Of a DNA stretch of 64,000 bases, positions 16,285 to 25,013 are shown one piece after another. The stretch spans positions 58,006 to 122,005 of the forward strand of contig CALRMX020000008.1 in NCBI GenBank assembly GCA_943369355.1. The letters run 5' to 3'. Below the pieces are notes generated by a model that was not told the DNA's origin, did not search any database, and saw only the letters and a list, made by a program, of their open reading frames with translations. Both the position numbers and the translations under genes were made by a program. The stretch is from UBA7662 sp943369355 (GTDB taxonomy: Bacteria; Bacteroidota; Bacteroidia; UBA7662). Position 1 is the stretch's first letter, and every line of letters starts with the position of its first letter.

Positions 16285-17129
16285 CAGTAGCTTATCGTGA
16301 GTTCGTAGCAGGGTGCGAAGCGTTTGATGTCGGTTTTGTTTTTGGGGTTAAATAGCTCTACCCAGCGGTTTTGAGGGCCGTCTTTGAGCCAAACATCTCC
16401 CTTTTTGTCATTCACTTGCAGGACGATGTTGTTGGTAGAAGGTTTCTGAATCTGCTCAACGGTTACCAGCACTTCGCCGCTGTGCACCATTTCATAGTCG
16501 TTCAAATCGATGACTGCTGGTCCTGTACCCAACAGCTCGAGATACAAATTTTGTTGGTGCAAACGTGCGCCTACCTTGCCTTCGGTGTATTTGTAGAAGT
16601 TCACCCGTACCACCACGTTGGTGCCTTTGAGCTCGCTGACGTGGATGGTGAGTTTGTTGATGCGATACGGCTTCTCCGGACCTTTAATCACCATGCCCAC
16701 CTCGGCGCTTTGCAGACCGGTATTGAGGCGGTAGGTTTTTTCGGGCAGGCGAGGGGGCTCGCCCAAGGTGCGTACTTTGCCGCTGGCGCCAGCGGTGAGG
16801 GGCTCAGCAGCTGGTAGTGGCTCGAGTTGCAGGGTGTCGTTGCCGTTGAAGCGAGCGGCAAACTCGTCGGCGGTGAAGCTGCGGAGGCCGTAGCCGATAG
16901 CCGAAACGCGTATACGCTGTTCGGGCTTCATGGGGCCGATACGCCAGGCAAACTGTCCCAAACTATCGGTGAGTACCCCGCGCATGGTGTTGCCAACACC
17001 TATCGAGGCAAAGGCGATGCCGTTGCCTTGTGGGTCGGTAATGCGGCCCAGCACAATCTGCTGCGCACCGCTGTGCAGCTGCAACAGGAGCAGCGTGAAG
17101 AGGAGGACGATGGTTTTTTTTGTGTTCAT
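16284..17129 (-). CDS. carboxypeptidase-regulatory-like domain protein, secreted
   Basis: A 281-residue exported protein starting MNTKKTIVLLFTLLLLQLHSG, a strong signal peptide with cleavage near GAQQ. Residues 25-90 match a CarboxypepD_reg-like beta-sandwich (VLGRITDPQGNGIAFASIGV, then GVLTDSLGQFAWRI), the same domain found at the start of many TonB-dependent receptors of this phylum. Here it stands alone with a beta-rich C-terminal domain of unknown role that includes YRLNTGLQSAEVGMVIKGP. The ATG overlaps the DUF1569 stop as ATGA. The specific function is not known. Confidence 0.82.
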   Translation of the reverse strand: MNTKKTIVLLFTLLLLQLHSGAQQIVLGRITDPQGNGIAFASIGVGNTMRGVLTDSLGQFAWRIGPMKPEQRIRVSAIGYGLRSFTADEFAARFNGNDTLQLEPLPAAEPLTAGASGKVRTLGEPPRLPEKTYRLNTGLQSAEVGMVIKGPEKPYRINKLTIHVSELKGTNVVVRVNFYKYTEGKVGARLHQQNLYLELLGTGPAVIDLNDYEMVHSGEVLVTVEQIQKPSTNNIVLQVNDKKGDVWLKDGPQNRWVELFNPKNKTDIKRFAPCYELTISY

Positions 17130-17596
17130 ACGCCAAATTGTCGTAAGTGGTGGTCGAGATGTTTGGTTTGCAGCAAATCCCATTGTTCGGGAGTTAAGCG
17201 TCCGAACAGCGGATGGGGGGCAGTGCTGTAGCCTGCTTGCCCGCTCCGGCCGAGGGTGTTGATGTGCTCCAACAAACGTAATCGTTTTTCTTCGAAATCG
17301 GGATGTTTACGCACCACGAGACTTGGGTCGGTAGGCAAATTCCGGCGAAAGGCCTTGGTATTGATGAACATGGGCCGTACTAGCGGAGCAAAGAGGGCCA
17401 CGAGCGGATTTACCTTTACCTGCCGCAGACCTAGTGCCAGCTCGAGGGGAACGAGACAATGGGCAAGCATCTGATGCACCTCCATGGTGCCCCACTGCCG
17501 CTGACTGCTAGCCGTGAGCTGCGCTACCCGCTGGGCAAACAGCCGATTGCCCTCGGGGGTGCTCAGCAGTGCAGGAAGTGGATATTCGTTTTTCAT
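17126..17596 (-). CDS. DUF1569 (DinB-like) protein
   Basis: A 156-residue protein matching DUF1569, a four-helix DinB-like fold with a putative metal site. Characteristic segments are WGTMEVHQMLAHCLVPLELALG (MEVHQMLAH, about residues 37-45), NLPTDPSLV, and the C-terminal HPLFGRLTPEQWDLL followed by KHLDHHLRQFGV. The conserved His residues in HQMLAH and HLDHHL would form the metal site. Family members are often stress-associated and uncharacterised. The start overlaps the YdeI-like gene as ATGA. Confidence 0.85.
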   Translation of the reverse strand: MKNEYPLPALLSTPEGNRLFAQRVAQLTASSQRQWGTMEVHQMLAHCLVPLELALGLRQVKVNPLVALFAPLVRPMFINTKAFRRNLPTDPSLVVRKHPDFEEKRLRLLEHINTLGRSGQAGYSTAPHPLFGRLTPEQWDLLQTKHLDHHLRQFGV

Positions 17597-18189
17597 TTGG
17601 GGGAGTATTGGTTGGCTTTTTTGTTTTCAGCAGCGAGGCGCACCGTTTCTTCGATACGTTTTTGGCGGGTTGTATCGGTTTTGGCGGCATAAATCCATTC
17701 GAGGGTGGCGCGCTTCACCGCCACACTAAAGGCATCCCAATGGCGGCGGGCATCGGCATTGGCATCGAGCAGGGCGACCATCTCGGGGGGGCACACACCA
17801 TTTTCGGCCTTCTCGAGGGCGAGCCAGCTGCCATCGGTACGGGCGGCGGCTAGCACCCGAGCACCGGCAGGCGCCATTCGGCCCTCGGCTTCGAGCTTGG
17901 CAATGCGGTCGCGGTTAAGCTTGCTCCAGTTGCTGCCTGCTTTGCGGGGTGCAAAGTAGAGGTAGGAGCTTTGCGCGTCGCGTTTGTTGGGCTTGCTGTC
18001 GATCCAGCCAAAACATAAAGCTTCCTCCACGGCCTGGTCGTAGTCGAGGCTGGCGAGGCCACTGCTCTTGCGAAACAGCACCAGCCAGCAGCCCGTGGCT
18101 TCCTCATGATGGTTGCTGAGCCACTCCCGCCAGCTAGCACGGTCGAGGGCCACTACTGCTGCTTTGCCGAGGTAGGTTTCTTGGGTCAT
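17593..18189 (-). CDS. YdeI/OmpD-associated family protein
   Basis: A 198-residue cytoplasmic protein of the YdeI family (annotated in databases as bacteriocin-protection or OmpD-associated). Motifs are ATGCWLVLFRKSSGLASLDY, EALCFGWIDSKPNKRDAQSS (about residues 57-76), YFAPRKAGSNWSKLNRDRI, and the C-terminal WIYAAKTDTTRQKRIEETV, which ends nearly all family members. The biochemical role is unknown. The ATG at 18189 overlaps the CLC stop as ATGA; a longer reading from 18225 lies inside CLC coding and is rejected. Confidence 0.88.
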   Translation of the reverse strand: MTQETYLGKAAVVALDRASWREWLSNHHEEATGCWLVLFRKSSGLASLDYDQAVEEALCFGWIDSKPNKRDAQSSYLYFAPRKAGSNWSKLNRDRIAKLEAEGRMAPAGARVLAAARTDGSWLALEKAENGVCPPEMVALLDANADARRHWDAFSVAVKRATLEWIYAAKTDTTRQKRIEETVRLAAENKKANQYSPK

Positions 18190-19412
18190 GTCGTGGGTTT
18201 TTTGAGCCTTCGGTACTGCAGCCAACGCTGCCAGCGACTCCGCGGTCGATTGGTGTAAATGCTTCGGCTACCCGAGACAAGATACGCAAGGATGACCGAT
18301 AGCGCCAGCGGCGAGCAGTATTCAACCCCAAAAAGTTCCATGCCCATCACCCAACAACTCAGTGGGCTGTGGGTGGCGCCAGCAAATACGCTCACCAGCC
18401 CCATGGCGGCGAGCAGACTCACGGGCAACGGCAGCCAATGACTGAGTGTGCTCCCCAGCTGTGACCCGATAAAAAATAGGGGCGTTACTTCACCGCCTTT
18501 GTAGCCGGCGGCGAGGGTAACGCTCGTAAACAAACTTTTGAGCAGGAAGGCCAAGGGCTCGGCGGTCTGCCGAAAAGCGTCGCTGATGCCGTCGAGGCCC
18601 AAACCGGCATAAGGCGCGAAGAAGGGCTGCATCAACAAGCCAGCCAGCACACTCCCCACCAAGGCGATGCGCCAGAACGGGTTGGGGAGCCAACGCCTGA
18701 ACAGCTGATGGATGCCATGACTGCTAAACACAAAAAAACGGGCGGCAAGTCCAAAACTTACGGCAGCTGCGGCCAGCCAAAGGTAGCCTTCGGGGGAGGG
18801 CAGCGGGGCATTCACCACATAGGCACTGTGCTGTACGGGTGTGCTGAGCACCACCCCGTGGGCCAGCCACGCGGCGGCGGTAACGCCTGCCAGCTGCAGC
18901 AGCTCGAGCCGTGGGCCACGCATGAGCTCGAGGGCAAATAGCGCGGCGGCCCACGGGGTGCCAAATACCCCTGCAAACCCGGCGGCTATGCCTGCAGTGA
19001 GCAGCAGCCTGCGCTCCGCGCGCGGCTGCTCACCGCGGCCCAGCTGGGCGGCTACCGCTGCGCCCAGCTGCACGGCCGTGCCTTCGCGCCCGGCCGAGCC
19101 GCCCCCCAAATGGGTGAGCCAACTGCCTACAACCACCAATGGACCCAATACGGGCGGCACACGCCGCAGCCGACCGTGCCAACTGTCGAACAACAGGGCA
19201 TTCCCTCGGTCGGAATCGCCGCCATAACGACTGTACAGCCACACGCTAAGCATGCCCAACAAGGGCAAACTCAGCAGGAGCCACGGCTGCTGGCTGCGCC
19301 AATGACCGACAGCCTCGAGGCCCAGCAAAAAAATAGCTGCACCCAAGCCAGCAATAAGGGCAATGGCAAAAAGCTGCAGCAATAGCCGTGGGTGGGCACT
19401 ACTCCGGTTCAT
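18186..19412 (-). CDS. CLC-family anion transporter, possibly the fluoride (CLC-F) type
   Basis: A 408-residue polytopic CLC protein from the ATG at 19412. The selectivity motifs are recognisable but deviate from the chloride type: GGSAGREGTAVQLGAA in place of GREGP, and YKGGEVTPLFFIGSQLG in place of the GxFxP motif. The gating Glu in GREGT is present. As I recall, GREGT and GGEVTP are features of the CLC-F subgroup, which exports F- in exchange for H+; this is an inference from motifs, with no fluoride riboswitch visible nearby. The start overlaps the M14 peptidase stop by four bases. Confidence 0.85.
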   Translation of the reverse strand: MNRSSAHPRLLLQLFAIALIAGLGAAIFLLGLEAVGHWRSQQPWLLLSLPLLGMLSVWLYSRYGGDSDRGNALLFDSWHGRLRRVPPVLGPLVVVGSWLTHLGGGSAGREGTAVQLGAAVAAQLGRGEQPRAERRLLLTAGIAAGFAGVFGTPWAAALFALELMRGPRLELLQLAGVTAAAWLAHGVVLSTPVQHSAYVVNAPLPSPEGYLWLAAAAVSFGLAARFFVFSSHGIHQLFRRWLPNPFWRIALVGSVLAGLLMQPFFAPYAGLGLDGISDAFRQTAEPLAFLLKSLFTSVTLAAGYKGGEVTPLFFIGSQLGSTLSHWLPLPVSLLAAMGLVSVFAGATHSPLSCWVMGMELFGVEYCSPLALSVILAYLVSGSRSIYTNRPRSRWQRWLQYRRLKKPTT

Positions 19413-21148
19413 CGCAAGAGTCGAACTACGGGATATTGGTTGGCCGTGCCTTCGTAATACTTGCTGTGGCGGTACAGCCAGTCGAGCTGGGCGGCGGCAC
19501 TGGGCGGTTGCGACTGCGCACTGCGCCATTGTTCAAAGCGCTGCCGCAGTAGTGGGTCGTTGCGCAGCAGCTCGGCGGCGCTGTCTTCGAAGACGTAGGC
19601 GCTGAAGTACTCCTTCTGCTGTAGACTGGCATCAAAAAAGCCCCAAGCCAGGTAGCTATCTACGGCGAGGGGTTCTAGGAGTTCTACCACCAACCGGTCG
19701 TGACCGGTGCCGGTACGTACCACCACATCGCCGGCGCGGAGCTGCAGCTGCTGGGTGTCGCTGCGGGTGCGAATGCCGTAATGCAAATAGTGCCCTTCGT
19801 AGGGTCGGCGACTGCTTTGGTAGTCGGTAATGGTGTACACGCTGGCGGTGACCATGCTGTCGGAGCGCATGCGCCAATAGGGTATGCGGTTCCAGTCGAG
19901 CCGCTCGATGATTTCGGCCCAGGCACCTGGAATCACGTAGGCTGCTGGTTTTTCGACCGAGTCGGTAGCCCGGTAGCGGTTGTGGTAATGCAGCTTCGCC
20001 TGCCACGGCTGCTGGCGGTCGTAGTACAAACGTTCGCCGCCATGCACCTCGCTCTTCTTCCAGGCAGCCCGGTAGCCCATAAAGTCAATGGTGTCGGCTA
20101 CACTGCGGTCGAGCTGCCACTGCAGCGGGTACCAGCGCTGGGTGGCATCGGCTGCGCGTGCTTGCTTGCGTGCCTGCTGCAGCTGCTTGCCGTTTTGGGC
20201 GAGCCAGCTGCTGCCGAGGCGCAACATCGCCAGGGTGGCTTCTACCCGCGGCTGGAAGGCTTTGAGCATATGGGTCTCGAGCACATAGCCGGCACAGTGC
20301 AGAAGGGTGGTGTAGCCGGTGCTGTACCGCGGGGTCTCCAAAAAGCCCAGCAGGCCCGAGTCGGGTAGCTCGTGTTCGGTATTTACATAAGGGCTCATCG
20401 GGAAACCTTGTTTGGCCATGCCGGCATAAAAGGCGGGGGTGAGCGTGCTGGTCATCAGCTGCGCCACGGCGGGGTGCATCTTGTCTTTCTGACTTTCGAT
20501 GAGGGTCATCACGTGTTGGTAGTCGGCACCGTTGGTGGTATGTGTATCGAAAAACAGGTCGGGATCCCAGCGGCGTAATGCTCCCACCAACGAGCGGGTA
20601 TTGCGGCTGTCGAGTTTGGTGAAGTCGCGGTTGAGGTCGAGGTTGCGGGCATTGCCGCGGAAGCCGTAGGCCTCGGGGCCATTTTGATTGGCGCGGCTGT
20701 GGCTGTTGCGCCGCAAGCTGCCATCTACATTAAACACCGGCACAATACACACTACCATCGATTGCAGCTGGCGCTGACCGGCGGGGCTGCTTACCAGCTC
20801 ACGGGCCAGCAGCATGGAGGCGTCGATGCCTTCGGGCTCTCCGGGGTGTATGCCGTTGAGAATGAACAGTACCGACTTCCCGCGTCGGCGTGCTGCTGCG
20901 GGGTCGAACTCCTGGTCGGCATCAAGCACTACCAGGTGTAGCGGCAGCCCGCTATCGGTTGGTCCCACCGAGTCGAGGCGTACGCTGCCATGCCGTTGGT
21001 CGAGCTGCCGGTACCACTGTATGGCTTCGGCATGGCTGGCACTTTGGTTGCCGTTGCCGGCTTCGTAGGGGGTAGTGAGCGGATTTTGCGCCTGGCTGCA
21101 CAGGCTCAACGTGAGCAGCAACAGCAGGAGGGGGTAGCTTTTGGTCAA
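19409..21148 (-). CDS. secreted M14-family zinc carboxypeptidase
   Basis: A 579-residue exported metallopeptidase. The start is TTG at 21148, overlapping the upstream stop as TTGA, followed by a clean signal peptide MTKSYPLLLLLLTLSLCSQA. The catalytic domain spans about residues 45-330: zinc ligands in NGIHPGEPEGIDASMLLA (HxxE) and FFDTHTTNGADY (third ligand His), and the general-base Glu in AGYVLETHMLK. The C-terminal 240 residues (from about 340) have no recognised domain and may be a beta-sandwich substrate-binding module. It probably trims peptides in the periplasm or outside the cell. Confidence 0.88.
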   Translation of the reverse strand: MTKSYPLLLLLLTLSLCSQAQNPLTTPYEAGNGNQSASHAEAIQWYRQLDQRHGSVRLDSVGPTDSGLPLHLVVLDADQEFDPAAARRRGKSVLFILNGIHPGEPEGIDASMLLARELVSSPAGQRQLQSMVVCIVPVFNVDGSLRRNSHSRANQNGPEAYGFRGNARNLDLNRDFTKLDSRNTRSLVGALRRWDPDLFFDTHTTNGADYQHVMTLIESQKDKMHPAVAQLMTSTLTPAFYAGMAKQGFPMSPYVNTEHELPDSGLLGFLETPRYSTGYTTLLHCAGYVLETHMLKAFQPRVEATLAMLRLGSSWLAQNGKQLQQARKQARAADATQRWYPLQWQLDRSVADTIDFMGYRAAWKKSEVHGGERLYYDRQQPWQAKLHYHNRYRATDSVEKPAAYVIPGAWAEIIERLDWNRIPYWRMRSDSMVTASVYTITDYQSSRRPYEGHYLHYGIRTRSDTQQLQLRAGDVVVRTGTGHDRLVVELLEPLAVDSYLAWGFFDASLQQKEYFSAYVFEDSAAELLRNDPLLRQRFEQWRSAQSQPPSAAAQLDWLYRHSKYYEGTANQYPVVRLLR

Positions 21149-21732
21149 GGGTGGTGTTGAATAAAGTGTTTTACTTCGGCTTGTAGCTCAGGAAAAAAGC
21201 GGTCGAACTCCTCACCAAAGGCGTGGTGGTGCTCGGCGAGCAGACTGGGGGCACGCTCCATGCCGCTATCGAAGCGGCTGCGGCGGCTCATGCCGTTCAT
21301 CACCCGCTGTATGCCCTCGAGCTTGGCGTAGTTGGTGAGCCAGTCGTGCCGCACCATAAAGGGCAGCATGCCGCGGGCACGTTCGGGCAGCAGCTCTTCT
21401 TGCGCTTGCATCTCGCGGTAGATGCCTGCGGCATACTGGGCCAGCGGCTCGGGGTGGTACTGCGCCCAACGTTGCGCCAGATAGTGGTCGTAAAAAATAT
21501 CGACGATCACCGGGGCATATTTGCGGAAAAGGGGCTGGAGGCGGCGCTTGCTCTCACCCACTACGGCGTGGGTATCGGTAAACCGGTCGATGGCATGGTG
21601 CAAGCGTATGCCGCGCTGCACGCCGGCACTGTACTGCTGTGGCGACACGCCCTTGAGGTGGTCGGCGATGAAGTTGCCGAGCCGCAGCTCAGGGTCGTTG
21701 CCCGACAAATACAGATGGGCGAGGTAGTTCAT
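21145..21732 (-). CDS. acyl carrier protein phosphodiesterase (AcpH-like)
   Basis: Removes the phosphopantetheine arm from holo-ACP. The 195-residue protein starts MNYLAHLYLSGNDPELRLGN, matching the AcpH N-terminus, and keeps the HD-like metal residues: NFIADHLKG, GIRLHHAIDRFTDTH and DIFYDHYLAQRWAQY. The C-terminal WLTNYAKLEGIQRVMNGMSR also fits. The longer reading from 21858 extends into the divergent FIST gene and is rejected. The 90-base gap to FIST (21733-21822) is a likely divergent promoter region. It is the first gene of the overlapping chain that runs down to 15173. Confidence 0.9.
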   Translation of the reverse strand: MNYLAHLYLSGNDPELRLGNFIADHLKGVSPQQYSAGVQRGIRLHHAIDRFTDTHAVVGESKRRLQPLFRKYAPVIVDIFYDHYLAQRWAQYHPEPLAQYAAGIYREMQAQEELLPERARGMLPFMVRHDWLTNYAKLEGIQRVMNGMSRRSRFDSGMERAPSLLAEHHHAFGEEFDRFFPELQAEVKHFIQHHP

Positions 21733-21822
21733 GCTGCAAAATAAACAATTGCCTTGAGCCTTTACGGCGAACTTTTGTAGCTTGCAGCTGACAACCTCTT
21801 TCACCCGAAAAACGGTCGCGTT

Positions 21823-22944
21823 ATGCACATCCATCAGCAACTCCTCCGTGCCGGACAAGCCGCCGGTCCCCTGCCTTTCGAACCTGCGCTGCTGTTGCTT
21901 TTTGGTTCACGCGAGCTGCTCAGCAGCAGCGGAATCTTCGCCGCACTGCGACAAACCTACCCCACCGCTTGCATCACGGGCTGCTCCACCTCGGGCGAAA
22001 TCCTCGGCGAGCAGGTAACCGACGACAGCATCGCCCTCACGGCCATACGCTTTGAAAGCGCCAGCCTGCAGTGGACCGAGGTAGACCTCGACGACCTTGC
22101 CGGCGATAGCGAGGCGGCGGGTCGCACCCTCGCGGGGGCTCTTCCCAGCGATGGACTCCGCCATATCCTCGTCTTCAGCGAAGGCCTGCGGGTGAACGGC
22201 ACCGCCCTCGTGCAAGGCATGGATGCCGTATTGCCTCGTGGGGTAACGGTAACGGGTGGACTCGCCGGCGACGGCACAGCATTTGGCGAAACGGTGGTAA
22301 TAAGTCCCACCAGTGGCCCCGAAAGTGCACACATTGTGGCCGTGGGCTTATATGGCTCCAACCTCCGCGTAGGCTACGGCTCCAAGGGCGGGTGGAATAC
22401 CTTTGGAGTCGACCGCCTTGTGACCCGCTCTACCAACAACATCCTCTACGAAATCGATGGCCAGCCCGCACTCGAGCTGTACCGCTCCTTCCTTGGCGAC
22501 AAAGCCGCTGAGCTGCCCGCCAGTGGGCTGCTGTTTCCACTCAGCATGCGCGCCAGCGAAAACGAACCACCGGTGGTGCGTACCATCTTGGCCATCGACG
22601 ACCGTGAGCAAAGCCTTACCTTTGCCGGCGACATCCCGCAGGGCAGTTATGTACGATTGATGAAGTCGAATGTCGACCGTTTGATCGATGGCGCTGCTGG
22701 TGCCGCCGAATTTGCGGCGCAACAAAGCGGAAGCACTACCGAGCTGGCGCTGCTGGTGTCGTGTGTGGGCCGTAAGCTGGTGCTCAAGCAGCTGGTAGAA
22801 GAAGAAGTGGAGGTGGTGAGTGCCATGTTGGGCAAACCCGCCATCACCGGCTTTTATTCGTACGGCGAGCTGGCGCCTTCGGCCGAGTCGGCCAACTGCG
22901 CCCTCCACAACCAAACCATGACGATCACCACGCTTTCGGAATGA
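21823..22944 (+). CDS. FIST N- and C-domain sensory protein
   Basis: A 373-residue protein with a FIST N-terminal domain (about residues 25-210: LLLLFGSRELLSSSGIF, CITGCSTSGEILGEQVTDDS, VTGGLAGDGTAFGETVVI) and a FIST_C domain (about 225-360: GQPALELYRSFLG, GLLFPLSM, ALLVSCVGRKLVLKQLVEEE, ending FYSYGELAP and LHNQTMTITTL). FIST proteins are proposed to bind small ligands, perhaps amino acids, and to feed two-component systems. Its stop overlaps the kinase start as ATGA, so the two probably form a sensor pair in which FIST supplies the signal. No signal peptide or membrane segment is visible, so it should act in the cytoplasm. Confidence 0.92.
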   Translation: MHIHQQLLRAGQAAGPLPFEPALLLLFGSRELLSSSGIFAALRQTYPTACITGCSTSGEILGEQVTDDSIALTAIRFESASLQWTEVDLDDLAGDSEAAGRTLAGALPSDGLRHILVFSEGLRVNGTALVQGMDAVLPRGVTVTGGLAGDGTAFGETVVISPTSGPESAHIVAVGLYGSNLRVGYGSKGGWNTFGVDRLVTRSTNNILYEIDGQPALELYRSFLGDKAAELPASGLLFPLSMRASENEPPVVRTILAIDDREQSLTFAGDIPQGSYVRLMKSNVDRLIDGAAGAAEFAAQQSGSTTELALLVSCVGRKLVLKQLVEEEVEVVSAMLGKPAITGFYSYGELAPSAESANCALHNQTMTITTLSE

Positions 22945-25013
22945 ACGACGATACCGAACACTACCATCGGCTGCTGCGGCGCCAGATGAAACGATTTTTT
23001 GCCGATGGGGGCCCTCACGACCCCGTGGTAGCCGATTTTTTGAAGTCGGTAAACCAGGCCTACCTCGAGTTTGAGAGCGATATTGCCCATTCCGAAAACA
23101 TCATGGAGCAAAGTTCACGGGAGTTGGTACGTGCCAACCGCGAGCTCGAGCGTATCGCCAAAGACCAAACGGTGAAAGCCAACGAAGCCTTGCGTAGGCT
23201 GGGCGAGGTGGTCGACAGCATCAGCGAAGCCCTCATCCAGCTCGACCGCAGCGGCTGCATCGTATATCTGAGTACCGCCTGGGAGAAACTCACCGGCTAT
23301 ACGGTCGAAAAGTGTTTGGGCATGCGTTTTGGCAGTCAGCTGCTCGACGCCCACGACCGTCACGATTGGGAAGAGTTGATGCAAGGCAGCCGTGCTGAGC
23401 TCAAGCGGGTAATCCACATTGAACGCGGCGACGGCCAGCGCCGCTACTGCCAGCTGTCGCTGCAGGCGAGGTTCGAAGCCGACGGCACCCTCACCGGTTT
23501 TAGCGGCACCCTCGCCGATGTGCACGATCAGTACCTCGCACAGCTGGAGTTATCGCGGCTGGGACTGGTCGTAGAAAAAACCAAAAACATCGTGGTGATT
23601 ACCGATACCGAGGCGCGCATCAGCTGGGTGAACCAGGCTTTTGTCGACATTACCGGTTACAGCCGCGAGGAGGTGTATGGCCGCAAGCCCGGCAGCTTTT
23701 TACAAGGCCCCGATACCGATCGTGCCATGACCGCCACCATGCGGGCGCATTTCAACCGGCAGGAATCGTTTCACGGCGAAATCCTCAACTACAACAAACA
23801 AGGCAAGCCATACTGGTTAGAGGTGTTCATCGATCCGGTATTCGACGATCAGGGCAACCACCTCGGATTTATTGCCGTAGAAAACGAAATCACCGAGCGC
23901 CGCAAACAAGACGACCGTATCCGCCAGCTGGTGGTATGGCTCGACGAATCGTCGGAGGCCGTGCAGGTGGCCCGCGAAGATGGGGTGCTGGTATTTTTGA
24001 ACAAAGAAAGCTGTCGCCGATTGGGCCGCAGCGCCGAGGAGTTGGTCGGGCAACATGTGAGCATGACCGAAGCCATCTTTGAGCAGGCCGGCATCTGGGA
24101 AGCCCATGTGCAGGAGCTGCGCGAGAAGGGCAGGTTGCTCATTCAGGGCATGCACAAACGTGCCGACGGCACTACTTTCCCTGTAGAGGCCTCGGTAAAA
24201 TACCACGAACAAGAAGGCGTAGGCTATGTGCTGGCCTTCATCAGCGACATCAGCGATCGGGTCGATAATGAACGTAAGCTGGCTGCCTACACCCGCGAGC
24301 TGGAGGCCTCCATCAAGGAGCTCGATCAGTTTGCCTATGTGGTAAGCCACGACTTGAAGTCGCCCTTGAGGGCCATCAACAACCTGAGTGAATGGATCGA
24401 GGAAGACCTCGACGCGCACCTCAAAGACGAAACGCGGCGCAATTTTGAGCTGCTGCGCGGCAGGGTGTTGCGTCTCGAAAAGCTCATCGACGGCATTTTG
24501 GCATACAGCCGTGCTGGCCGAACCCGCGCCACCCTCGAAAATGTTACCCTGCCCGATTTTGTGGAGGATGTTTTTGCCGATTTCCAGCACCAAGCAGGTG
24601 TTGAGTTAACGTGTAGCGGTCCGCAACTTACCCTTTTTACCGAAAAACTGGCTCTTTTTCAGGTGATTTCCAATTTGGTAAGCAACGGCATCAAACATGG
24701 CGACAAAGACCATAAGCGGGTAGAAGTACGTTGGCAACACGACGGTACCGATCGCCTGGCTTTTGAAGTCGCTGATAACGGACCGGGCATCGATCCGCTT
24801 TACCACGAGCGTATCTTCCGTATTTTCCAAACGCTGCAAGCTCGCGACGTTAAAGACAGCACCGGTGTGGGGCTTTCGATCGTGAAAAAAATCGTAGAAG
24901 AGAAAGGCGGCAGCATCCTGCTCGATTCGAAAGTAGGGGCGGGAAGCCGCTTTTTGTTCAGTTGGCCGCTGCGTGAGCGCAGTTTTGCCGAATCGCTTAC
25001 TTCAGGCCGGTGA
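22941..25013 (+). CDS. cytoplasmic sensor histidine kinase with three PAS domains
   Basis: A 690-residue kinase without obvious membrane segments. Residues 1-75 are helical. Three PAS domains follow: about 75-190 (IQLDRSGCIVYLSTAWEKLTGY), about 200-320 (VVITDTEARISWVNQAFVDITGY with FLQGPDTDR and a C-terminal PAC ENEITER) and about 330-450. The HisKA dimerisation domain has the phospho-His in FAYVVSHDLKSPLRAINNLS (about residue 470), and the ATPase domain has NLVSNGIKHGDK (N box), VADNGPGIDP (G1) and TGVGLSIVKKIVEEKGG (G2). The second PAS resembles a LOV domain but has GRKPGSFLQG where photoactive LOV proteins carry GRNCRFLQ, so the flavin-binding Cys is missing. No response regulator is encoded nearby. 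Its last 17 bases overlap the convergent TPR gene. Confidence 0.94.
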   Translation: MNDDTEHYHRLLRRQMKRFFADGGPHDPVVADFLKSVNQAYLEFESDIAHSENIMEQSSRELVRANRELERIAKDQTVKANEALRRLGEVVDSISEALIQLDRSGCIVYLSTAWEKLTGYTVEKCLGMRFGSQLLDAHDRHDWEELMQGSRAELKRVIHIERGDGQRRYCQLSLQARFEADGTLTGFSGTLADVHDQYLAQLELSRLGLVVEKTKNIVVITDTEARISWVNQAFVDITGYSREEVYGRKPGSFLQGPDTDRAMTATMRAHFNRQESFHGEILNYNKQGKPYWLEVFIDPVFDDQGNHLGFIAVENEITERRKQDDRIRQLVVWLDESSEAVQVAREDGVLVFLNKESCRRLGRSAEELVGQHVSMTEAIFEQAGIWEAHVQELREKGRLLIQGMHKRADGTTFPVEASVKYHEQEGVGYVLAFISDISDRVDNERKLAAYTRELEASIKELDQFAYVVSHDLKSPLRAINNLSEWIEEDLDAHLKDETRRNFELLRGRVLRLEKLIDGILAYSRAGRTRATLENVTLPDFVEDVFADFQHQAGVELTCSGPQLTLFTEKLALFQVISNLVSNGIKHGDKDHKRVEVRWQHDGTDRLAFEVADNGPGIDPLYHERIFRIFQTLQARDVKDSTGVGLSIVKKIVEEKGGSILLDSKVGAGSRFLFSWPLRERSFAESLTSGR

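Noticed and set aside
23535..23910. photoactive LOV domain
   Set aside because: The adduct-forming cysteine is replaced.
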